From Heterohyrax brucei (Eukaryota; Chordata; Mammalia; Hyracoidea; Procaviidae), in the NCBI GenBank assembly GCA_028571685.1, contig CM053143.1, positions 140,898,829-140,962,828 on the forward strand: 64,000 nt of DNA, in the 5' to 3' direction. Both the position numbers and the translations under genes were made by a program. Below the pieces are notes generated by a model. It saw only the letters and a list, made by a program, of their open reading frames with translations, ran no database searches and had not been told where the DNA came from. Positions 10,919-22,900 of this stretch are shown here, in pieces; position 1 is the first letter of the stretch, and every line of letters begins with the position of its first letter.

Positions 10919-13900
10919 GTAAAGTAACCATGCCAAGGTAATCCTGAGCCCATGTCTCTCTGCTGGGCGTGAAAATGTTGGCGCTAACACAACCCCGGCA
11001 AGTGCTATACCGGTAACATTCAATATTGTGGTGCCTCTAAAATCAGGCCTGATCTTTCCTTAACCCTTGGCATAAGCAGCCCCTGCCTTTCCAGTCTCAT
11101 AAGCATCTTGTCTGTTTGTTTGTACAGTCTCTCAGCAGTCTCATACCACTTCTTCTAACCTTAAACACTATGATCACTTATGATCAATATGTACAGCATA
11201 GGGCAGAGGACACAGCCCTTCAGGATGGCCCTGCTGAAAACTTTGCTCTTCCTGGCCCACACTTGCACTTCACATGCACCCCTATACGAGTCACAGGTCT
11301 TAGTGACACCCTTTGCTCTTAATTCTGTAGCTTATTATGCAGGATAATAAGTGACTCTGATCTGTTATATGACTAGCACCCCCAAGACCTATTTCAAAAT
11401 GAGTTTTATTTGGGCCCAGCTAAGTCCTAGGTGACAAGAACTAGAATTTCTCTGGATAACTTAAGGGGCAGGCCCACATACTGAACAGACCTTGAAGTGA
11501 GGATGAAACAAGAAAAAAGTACACTAATATGATCTATTTTTAACCCACTGTCCAGTTTCTAAATTTAAAAATTTTAAATCTAAACAAGATTGCAGGCTGT
11601 CCACCCCATCTCTGTCAGAATTTTACTTGTAATAACTTTTAGAAATAACAAAATGCTTTACCAGCTTCAAAGCATCTTTGAAAGCGTGGAATTAATCTAC
11701 ATAGAAGATCTGGCCTTTCAGAGTTCAATAAATGCATGTTCCAGGAAGACTGGTCCCCTCCAAGAGCCAGTGGACAGAAGCCAGACAATCACACTTGCAA
11801 CCAAGCAGTAAAGCAGCTGGAGCTCATGTGCTAGTCTCCTTTTTCCTGGTCCCAATTATTGTCAGCATGTGGTGCAACGAACGGCTGGTGCATTTCCCCT
11901 CTGTTTTCTTTGTTGTTGTTGTTGTTAGTAAAGCAACATGGTCAACTTCTCAAAAGTGCTCAGGGCCTCCTGTGTTTAGTGTAGGTAAGCCCCAGGGTTG
12001 TCCAGCAGCTGCTTCCTAAGTACCCCTTCACAAGCTCACCTGGGCCTCAGGGTAGTCATGGTGTGGGACCATCGCCGCTTGAGCACCCTCGTCCTTCATT
12101 CCCTAGCTTGGACTTACACCTGAGGAGAGACGAGAGTGACAAGTGTGGACTTCCAGCTCTAATCCATAAGGCGTAAGGTCTGAGGAAGACCCAGTTGCCC
12201 ACACGTCCTTGACTGCTGCTTTGGCCAAGGGAGCAAGTGGTGGGTCCCAGCTGCCTACACATGGCTCACCACACTGACCAGTCACTGGAAAAGGACTTCA
12301 TATTAGGTAAAGGAAAAGGCTGGCCAAAATGAGAGCAGCTCTCAGTGGGATGGACTGACACAGTGACCACGACAGTGGGCTGACGCATACTGACAATCAT
12401 AAAGATGGCGCAGGACCTAGCCGCATTTCGCTGTTATATGTAAGGTCTCCAGGAGAGGAAGCCAGGGTAATGAACCGCCGCAGCAAAGCAGTGTAGGCAG
12501 AGGAGGCTCTGACACGGCTGTTTGTGCAAAAAAACTCCACAGAAAGAACTGATTCTCAGTTTTGTGACCAAATATGTTCCGGGAAACGCAGGGTTAATCA
12601 ACATTCCATTGCTTCTTCGCCGGACTTCACGGTACCTTTGGTTCACTAAGACCTTTGCAACAACTCTCCCAGAGGCCGATGTACTAGAAAGTGGCACTGT
12701 GGGAGGGCGACCAGTTGCATCTTCTTCACAGTTTTCAAGCGTGAGACATCACATTTTAATTAAATTACCCTTCTAAACTCTGTGGGGAGATTTTTCCACG
12801 TCTCCCTGCCATCAGAAGCGTCCTTCTCCTGAAGGGAGCCTTACGTCAGAACGCTGGGCCCGTCCTGGGCAGCCCCGGGCTGCTGGGCTTCCCTGGCCTC
12901 ACAGCTCCGGAGTGAGGCTCCTGGAGAAACGAATGCGCCTGCGCTCAGCTTGAGACTCGTCCCAGAGGGAGGTTTTCAAGGACAGTCATGCGTCACTAAG
13001 GGCCATGATATGTTACGTGATTTGGACGTCGAGCAGACTATCTAAGGGTTCAACAAATTCTTCTGCTGACTCCACAGTAGCCCTCCCGGACTCACCACTG
13101 AGTTGCACATTATGCAGCAAAAAATGTTTGAATACTTGAATCACCCAGAGCTATAGAAAATCTGTCATCATAGTCTGGTCCTGCTTTTTCTTTATTATCT
13201 AGAACAAGTTTTGTGCCTTGTCAGCATGCTGAGGGTGTTTCGCTTCTGTGCTTGCTCCTTAGCCCCCGTCACTAGCAGTTTCTCCATATCGGGCACACAT
13301 AGGTCCCTCTCGCGTTTTCGTTAGCCTTGTAGCTTTCAGTGGGCTGATCCTTTAACAGCTTGGAGAACTTTCTTCTTTGTTTCTGAGGTTCCATCCACCC
13401 ACTGCGTCTTGTTCTCCAGTCAGGATTTCTGAACTCTGTTATAACCTTATGGGACTGCAGAGACACATGCAGTCAGCTGGATGTTGCCCAAAGGAGCAAT
13501 TTGTTGGGCATGACCATAATGGGTGTAAGAAGAAGGAATTTGTGTTCCCCCAGCAGCTGCCAGGGTCTGTCCCTCATCCCTCAGCTGCTGGAGCCTCTGC
13601 TCTCAGTTGTCTGCAGGCCTCTCATCTGTCTGCAGAGGGCTGGGGGCGTCACCATGGGCCAGCTACATCCTACCACCCAAGGGACAGTCATTTTGTTTGA
13701 TTTCTAAATGGACTTCACTAGCTGGCTCTTCCCGCCATTCCACAGAGTTCAGCAAGGAAAGTCAGCTCTGGTCATGTGTTCGGGGTCTAAACAAAGCTGG
13801 GATAAGCTTAAAGAGGAATCAGCAGTGGGGATTCATTATACATTAAATTGTATCCCCCAAAATATGTGTTAAAATAGTAACCCTTGTACCTGTAAAGGTG

Positions 13901-16900
13901 ACCCTGGCTGTACTAGGGGTTTTTTTGTGTTTGTGTTATGTTAATGACGTTGTACCAGTATAGGGTGAGTCTTAACGCGAATCACTTCTAAGTTATAAAG
14001 AGAGGCACAGACACAGATGCATACCGGAGGGAGGTGGACGCCACGGTACGCCAAAGAACCCAAGAAATCGCGGACAGAGCCCAGAGAGCAGGAGAGAAGC
14101 TCACAGCAGGACTCCAGACAGCCTAGAGTCTGATCTGGACTTTTAGTCTCCAGAACTGTGAAAGAATGAATTTCTGTTCTTTAAAGCTACCTACTTGTGG
14201 TATTTCTGTTAGGAAACTAAGACAAGGTTTGAGGGAAGGAACTTTAAAGCCATCAGGAGAGGGTATCTCACACTCTGCTTTATAGTGCGTGGAGAGAGGA
14301 GGATCCAAGGGGCAGATGGAGTCTAAGTGGTCACGGCCAGTTACTGTGTCCCCCTAGTTCTGTTTTCCATTGCCTCTCACTATTTCAAAGCTAGACAGCT
14401 GTACAAGCCAAGCCATTTCCATTCATTTCTGTAGTTAAATCCTCACAACGACCCAAGGAAAGAGAGTCTGTCATTAGCTCTGTTTAACTGCGAGGAAACC
14501 AAAGCCCAGAAAGGCCCAGCAATAGGTGTGAACTTTCAGAGGACTGGGGTTGGGCCTTACTCTCCTCTGTATTCTCAAGTATGTTTGAAAGAGCACACAG
14601 TCGGTGACACCAGGATTTGTCCCCATGTCAGCCTCATTCCAAAGCCCATGTTCTTTACCGTCGCACTGTTGAGCTCCAGGATGCTGCCAGGGATTTCCTT
14701 GGGAGTCAAATGTTCAAGTATCATGAACTCTGGCTTTCTTCGTGATTACTCATTGGCACTAACACAGCGTCCCCTTGCAGCATCTATACAGCTTCTCAGT
14801 AAAATCCAGGCCTGGGTCCTTGGGAATCTGCTTCCCAGCCTTCCCACTTAAAACCCACTAGTGCTGGGCCAGAAAGAAATAAAAAATGAGCCTGGTGAAT
14901 AAAGGCGCACATGTAGGATCCTCCCCATGTTCAGAGTACTGTATACGGAGCGCTTCCTCCAGAAAAAATAGGAGAATCCTAGAGCTGGAAATGGAGCTGA
15001 GCTGCTACTCTGTCCTACTGTTTCTCTGGGCTCACAGATGGCCTCACAGATGATGCTGGTTCTGGGCCACCCGGAGGCAGTGTCTGCAGACTGTGCAGGC
15101 AGTGAGAGTCGGTGGAGAAGTGGTGAGAAATGGGCTGGAAAATAGAAAATATTCCCATGAGGGCAGTGGTGGTTCAGTGGTAGATGTCCTGCCTTCCGTT
15201 TAGGTGACTTGGGTTTGATTCTGGCCATGTGTCTTATGCCCAGCCACCAGCCATCTGCCAGTGGAGGCTTGCATGGGACTGTGATGCTGAACAGATTTCT
15301 GCAGAGCTTCCAACATAAGACACTAGAAGAAAGGCCTGGTAATCTGCTTCTGAAACTATGCTGATGAAAATTGTATGGGTCACAATTGTCCAGTCCACAA
15401 CTGATGAAGAGGTGGTGCAGGACCAGGCAATGACGCATTCCATTGTCCTTGGGGTCACCTGGAGTCATGGCCAGCTCAGCAGCAGCTAACAAAAGATATC
15501 CCCATGTAATGTACTGTGTGTACCCTCACAAGGAGGTAACAGAACATAGGATTTTCCAGGTCCCATGAGTCTTCTTCAGGGCTCTATGCCTCTTTGACAC
15601 GCTTCTGTTGCCATACTTGTGCACCGTTTTATAATGATACATATTAGATGTCTTTCTCCAGACTATAAGTCCCTGAGTAATGTAAATGTTTAAGTGTTTA
15701 ACTACTAACCAAAATACTGGTAATTCAAACCTACCCAGAGGTACATCAGAAGAGAGGCCTGGCCTCTAAGTGATCACTGCCTGGAAAACCCTATGGAGCA
15801 ATTCTGCTCTGTACACGTGGTTCTCCTCCCTCCCCCCCATGACTCAGAATTGACTGGATGGCAACTAGTTTGATTTGTGTGTGTGTGTCTAATTGCACAA
15901 CCGTATGTGGTCAAGATATCAATTCAGTGTACTGTAATCATCATTTTTAATGGGAAAAATAGAATAAGCCAGAAGTTATTGCATTTAGGGACATGGAACA
16001 AAAGAACCAAGACACACATACATACATGTACAAATTAAATGCATTTCTTGCTCAAAGTCATATACACACACACACACACAAAAAAAAAAAAGTGTGAAAA
16101 CTATAGCTGTGATAAACAGAGGGCTGAACCTAGGTCTCATTCCTTTCTGCATCCACATCACCTGACCTTGTATAGGCTTTCCATACAGTACTACCCCACA
16201 GACCAAGCCCATGGTCATCATGTCAGCCTCTGACTCCTGGTGGCCCTGTATAGTGCAGGGTGGAAATGCTCCACAGAGTTTCCTTGGCTGTAATGTTATT
16301 GGATGCAGATCATTAGGTCTTTCTTCCGCTGTGCCACGGGATAAGTTCATACTGCTGACCTTCAGGTTAGTAGTCCGGTGCCCGTTTTCCGTACCACCAG
16401 GGACTTACTATATACAATAGCCAAGGCCAAGTGCCGTCGAACTATATACAATAGGACTCACTAAATGGAGCCATGGTGGTATAGTGGCTGAGGGCTGGCT
16501 GCTAACTGAAAGGTTAGTGATTTGAGCCCGTCCAGTGGCTCCATGGGAGAAAAATCTTGGTGATCTTTTTCTATAATGATTACAGCTTAGGAACCCCTAT
16601 GGGGCAGTTCTACCCTATCATATAGCATCATTGTGAGTTGCAATCAACTCTGCAGCACACAGCAACAGCAGGACTCACTAGAGCTTAGGAGGAAGTCACA
16701 GTGAACTGTTAGAGCTCTCGGTCACAAAGCAGAACATCTTCAGATCACTGGTGCCTCTTCCCAACTCTACTGCGCTTAAGTGAAAGTTTCATTTCAGCAA
16801 GTTCACAGGAGATGAAAAGTACCAGCCAGACCAGTCAACTGTAATGACCCTCAAAGGAGTCCCTGACCTTGCTTTCCAGCAGCTACTGAGCGAGGCAAGC

Positions 16901-19900
16901 TGGTCATTGTTTCATCATTACATAACAGCTAAGAGCAGGGTCTACCTGTTCCCAGCTCGCCTGCCAGGCACAGATGGAGCGGAACTCAGTGGTTGGGTAG
17001 AGATGGAAGCCTGCCTTGGCCCAGGGGCAGGTTAGCTAATAGGAAAGGTATGCTTACCATCTGATAAGGGATGTGAAATTGGTTACTAGAGCTTAGTAAG
17101 TAAGCCCATGCTTACCTTGCTTTCTGGGTCATCTGCCCTTTTCAAGGACTGCAAATGTGAAAAGAGGCTTTGATTCTGTAGAAAGGTGCTGTGGGCAAGG
17201 GAACGAGACAGATGCCACTCATACCTAGAAGGAGAGTCTTTGATGTGGTGAAAGAAATGTAAAATTGTTCACTACAGGGTAATACTAAGTAAGCGTCACG
17301 TGAGTAAACATGTGCTCACTTGTTTATTGAATAATTTGTTCCTAGACCTCGGGCACTTCATTTAATCTCTGTGGGCCTTAACTCCTCATCTGTAAATTGG
17401 GGATAATAGTACTTACTTCATCAGGCTACTGTGGGGATAAGTGAGTTCATGCATATGAAGAAGTACTTAGAGTTAATGAAACCAGATCAATGGGTCTGTG
17501 CCTAGCATGCAAGAAGCCAACTTCTCAGACAGTGGTTTTGGGAGGAAGAGTTTATTTCACAGGCCAGCAAGAGGAAACTCAGTATTGACCTCAGATTGAG
17601 TTCTCCGATCTACTCAAGCGATTACAATTTTATACTTACGCATATTCATTTAGGGGTGGAGGAAGGTGGTGTACAGAATCAGAAAGTTTTAGCTATTCAT
17701 AGTTTCTATTGGTCATTTATTATGAGACGGGGCAAAGACTTGATGAAAGTGGTCAAGGGACCTTCACAGTAGGCTCGACTACTGCTGGTGACATACATCT
17801 GGTGATTTTAGTTCCTTGGCATGAGTCTTTGGGTTCCTTGACATGAGTTCTTTTGTGTTAATAAGTATGCGTAATGGCCCAGGATCATTTCTTGGTCAAG
17901 TCATCTTGTCCTGCGCACATCTGATCATTCTGAGCCAGTTAGATCTGAGCTCCTCTGGAGCTCGCTTGAAAACCTGCAAAACGCTTAGAGGAGGTGAGTG
18001 ACATTGTGGGGGAGGTGCCTATAAGTGGCCTGGTAACTGGTAGAGTACTAATTAATTAGGTGTCCCACCCTCTAAGGTCCCCGAACATTAATGCATATGT
18101 GCCTGGCCTAGAGTAAATGCTATGTTGCATTTGCTGTTCTATTTTTAGGAGTTGTGTCCCCTGCCAGACTGTGACTCTTGAGAAAACTGCCACCTTGAGA
18201 TCTTTAAATCCTTGCACATGGCAGTGCTCAGCATTTGGTGCATACAGTCTAACTGTCAGATGAACAAATGAATACATAAAAAGGAATCGACCCACTTGCC
18301 TCCCAACTAAGGAAGTCCGTGGCAAGCATTTCCTCTTTAGCTCTTGATTTGCTCTTGCCAGAGGCCTGGGTGCTGACTGCCCTTCTGTTGAGTTTGTGCA
18401 GAGGAAGCCACATTTATAGGCTGTGATGGATTTTCCAGACCTCCTCTTCCTTCTCCACTGTAGCTCAACCTTGTGACCTCCTCGCTTGGGGGTGGGGGTG
18501 GGGGGGACACATAGATTATCTCGCCTGAGGCAAGCTGTAGGGAGCCGGTGAAATTCTGTGCATGCACCGAAGAGGGGCCGGCAGGAGTAGACCTGGGCCC
18601 CTCAGAACACGGAGGGAAAGCCCAGAACTCCAGCCGCAGGTGCTGCTGGGAGCCTTTCAGAAGCTCAGTCCCTGTGGCGGGGACAGTGCCTGTTTGTTTG
18701 GGTGCCTCAAGCAGCACTGGTGCTGCAGAGAAATGGGGCGCAAGAGTGACTCCTGCAAAGCCGTCATATGTGTGTAAATGTGTACAGGCACTGAGTGGAA
18801 GTTCAGGAAAAAAACCTTTGCTTCTCTGAGGGTCCCAGTCAAACAGATACTCTTTGCAGTGCCCAGGGAACTCAAATCAATTGCATTTGCACTTCTAAGC
18901 CAAGGCGTCATTTACATCCCCATAGCATGGTGAAAACTGTATTCTTCACCATTGCTTTGCTATGTAAATCTGTGCTCTGAAATTACCACCTAGGAAGTAA
19001 GTGGTCTCCGACACGTTGACACTGAATTCGGCTGTCCAGAAGACTCTTTTATCTCCCCTACTGCTATTATGGATCACATGTAACAAAAACCCAAAACACC
19101 AGCCCTGTTGCCTTTGCACTGATTCCGACTCATGGGGACCCCATTTGTTACAGAATGGAACTGCTCTGTAAGCTTTTCTTGGCTGTAATCTTTACGGAAG
19201 CAACCTCCCGGCCTTTCTTCCAGGATCCCCACTAGGTGGATTCAAACCACCAACTTTGAGGTTAGTCCAAAAAAACCCCACTGCCAAGTCAATTCTCACT
19301 CGTAGCCACCATGTATGAGTTCCGTAGTAAGAGAAGAACTATCGGATAGGATTTCCAAGGCTGTAAATCTTTACAGAAGCAGGCTGCCACTTGTTTCTCC
19401 CATGGCACAGACAGTGGGTTTGAACTGCTGACCTTTCGGTTAACAGCGAAGTGCTTTAACCACTGTGCAACCAAGGCTCCTTAGTAGACAGGTACAAACT
19501 ACATGTACCACCCAGAGACCTACCAAAAACACTGCCTTTAAATATTGTTGATTTGTGGGCTAGGCAGAACTCAGGAAAGAAATGTTCGCTTGCAACGTGG
19601 CCAGCTCACATGGTCAGCAAGTTGATGCAGACTCTCAGTGGTAGCTCAGCCAGGGCTGTGTGCTGGGGGCCTCATTTCCTCATTGTGTGAGTGTCTCCAT
19701 GTGGTCCAAGTATCCTTCTAGTGTGGTGGCAGTGTTCCAAGGACAGGCATACTGGAAGAGAGAGTCAGGTAGAGGCCATACTGAAGGAAGCCTCAGAAGT
19801 CCAGTGGCATCACATCCATTGTAAATGTTTGGTTTAAGCAGCCACAAATGCCCACCCAGATTCAAGGGGAAGAGGCATATACTTCTCCTCTTGAGAGGAG

Positions 19901-22900
19901 TGTAACAGCATGTGGGCCAGGAAATAGTATTGTGGACATTTTTGGAAAATACCATCTGCATACCTAAATATATGTCTGGCTGTCCAGCCTGGCAAACGCA
20001 GAGTGTTCTGTTGAACCCTGTTTTCCCTCTGATCAACAGGACAGAAAATCTGCTCCTGCTCTTGACATCCATGGTGGTGTAAATGGTTACACACTTGCCT
20101 GTAGTCCCCCAAATTGGTGGTTGGAACCCACCCAGAGGCTCCTCAGGGGACAGGGCTGGCATTCTGCTTCCGGTCACCACCATGGCTCCAGTGGGCAACT
20201 AGCAATAACAGCTTGGCTTGGCTTCAAAATAAGTGTCCAGAAAGCCTTTGATAATGAAAAGCCTGCCCAGTGATTACTGATAATCTTTTTCATTTTTTTT
20301 TATTTTTAATTATGCTTTAGGTGAAAGTTCACAGAGCAAAGTGGTTGCACTGTAAAAAATTAATGCACAGATTAGTTTGTGACATTGACTGCCAACCCCA
20401 CAATGTGTCAGCGCTCTCTCTTCTCCGTCGCCATTTCTGTTCATCCTGTTGTCAGGTCCTATCCCTCCCGTCTCTGCCCTGGGCGGGCATGCCCATTTAG
20501 TGTCATACATGTGACTGAACTCCGAAGCACGCCCCTCAGTCACTAGGACTGCTGTTTGTTTTATAGACCTGTCTAGTCTTTGGCTGAAGGTTGAACTTTG
20601 GGAGTCTTAAGTTCTGAGTTAAAAGGGTGCTTGAGGGCCATCCTCTCAGAGTTTCTCTAAACTACATCAAGCCAGTAAGTCTGGTCTTTGGTGATTGTTG
20701 TTTTAATTTGAATTTTATTCTAAATTCTTCTCCTACTCTGTCTGGGAATATAATCTAAAAAGAAAGAAAAACCTTCCTGGGTGATAAAAACCAGCTGGAG
20801 GGCTTTATCCTCCCAGACTTCTTCCCTTTGATCCCCGCAAGGTAAACTAGACCAACTGAGGAGAAGAGCAAGTGTGCCCACTGGATCATTCTTACAATTT
20901 GAAGAAAGTGTCTCAAGTTAACTTGATGTACTTCTCATCCAGAGGATAGACTTACGGTTAGCCACATGGCACTGTCAGCTTCTAAGGGTAGTGCCTTGGG
21001 GGTGGTCCATCGAACTTGCAAAAAACAACCCCGGTGGAACCTGACATCTTAAAATCACAGTCTTCTCTCCAAAATACTTGTGCGTGGAGCACCTTGAGCT
21101 CCTTAGAGGAAAAGCTTGATAGTGATCTAATAAATAAATCAAAACATACCTTACCCCCTCCCACTTCAGTGTTAACTTAATTTAAAACTAGCATGTCTAA
21201 TAGGCAGCACTTTAAAGTGCATTTCTGGAATTTGTGGTTTGGATTTCAGTCCCCTGAAAATAATGTATTTTATATCTACTCCATGTGTTTGGACCCCAAC
21301 TTGTTTTGACTAAAGGACATGATTTGTCAAGATGTTTTCTCTGCTGGAATTGCCATGAGGAGGCTGGATTTTATCTAATGAAACATCATGAAGTTTTTTT
21401 ACTTTCTTTTGTGTGTGCTTCTAAAAAACTTTTTCTGTTGTTATTTGTTTCAAGTGCATGCTATCTCTTATGCCATGCTTAATTGACAAAAATAAAAGAT
21501 TTATGAAGAAAACTCAAGACCCAAATTTTGCCTCTGGGCCCTTTAATATGTGTTGGTACAAGAGCTCCTTTGTCTTGAGAGCCAAGCCAAGTGCCCTCAA
21601 GTCTTAAGAGGCCACATGAAATTCCCACAAACAGAGATGGAACAAATGCTCAGGCAGGTCTTAAACAGTCAGTGACGGTAAGAGGATAGGGGTTGAAACT
21701 CTTTCAGCTGCAATTAAGATGCTAAGAAACTGAGCAGTGTTTACCAAGGAAAGAGGAAATCAGGAGGAGGACCCAAAGGGGTCTCAGGGACTCCAGTGCA
21801 GCAATGCAGGAGGTCTCAGGAACAACAGAAGTGAGAAATAGAAGGCTGCTAGGAAAGCAGTTCTTTGAGATTAACTCTTCCCTGAGGAGGGGTCCTGGCT
21901 GATGCAAACAATTAAGCACTCAACTAGTAACCAAGAGGCTAGTGGTTCAAATCTACCCAGAGATGCCTCAGGAGAAAAGCCTGACAATCTGCTTCTTAAA
22001 GATCACAGCCATTAAAACCCTGTGGAGCTGCATCCTACTCTGACCCACATGGGGTCACCAGGAGGTGGAATCGACTTGCTTGCAACTTGGTTTTTTTTCT
22101 ACTATGTGGAAAATACCAACAACAGTACCCAGCATGTTATAGGTGCTTAGTAGATATTGGTTGACTAAATGACTGTATAGTTATGCCACAGTTTGGCGTT
22201 CTCTTTAAAAGCCCAGCTTCTACTGAACCTCGTCTACCTTAGGCCAATGCTCAGTTGCCAGGAAAGGGTCTCTAGTTGGCCCAGCCTGGGCAAGAGGGCC
22301 AGCCCTGAACCAGTCAATTGTGGTTGAGGTGCAGTGTCATCACACTGTGACAACGTGGCTGCCCAAAGCCCACCCCTATGGCCATGTGAACGAAGAGACT
22401 GTTGGCTCGTGGGTTAGACAGATGGCTGCAGAGGCAGCTATAGCGATGGTGAGGGATTCTGGGGAATGACGGACCAAAAACAATAAGCTTCGGGGGAAAC
22501 TTAACTTCAGCATTGATTTCTTAGTCAGGATTCTCCAGAGAAACAGAAGCAGTAAGAAATATACACATGTTGATTGAGAGCTGAAGAGAGAGATTTGCTT
22601 CAGGGACTTAGCTCACACTACTGTGGCAGGCTAGTGGGGACTTGGCAAACACATAGGTCCAGAGAAGGGCTGGAGACTCCTGAAAGCTGGTGTCCCCGAA
22701 CCTGTAAGTCTGATGACAAGAACAGTAAAGAGTAATGATGTTCTGGCAAAATGTCTTCTTATAGTCTAGAGGTGGAAAACACGCCAGCACACAAAACTCA
22801 AGTTTTGCTCTCATAGCCTTCTACTGACTGACCGAGGCTTGCCCATAGTGCAGAAGGCAGTCAGCTTTAGAGACCAAATGATTTAATTAATTGTAGTTAT

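Noticed and set aside
15170-15225. tRNA gene
   Set aside because: The A/B-box-like text is the head of a SINE, followed by SINE body and RTE-type tail; there is no foldable mature tRNA.
14848-15492. Minus-strand open frame of 214 codons
   Set aside because: Its first third lies in a plus-strand tRNA/RTE SINE and the rest has no recognisable domain or splice context.
19680-20198. Minus-strand open frame of 172 codons
   Set aside because: It begins in a SINE and contains no family motif; no promoter or splice support.
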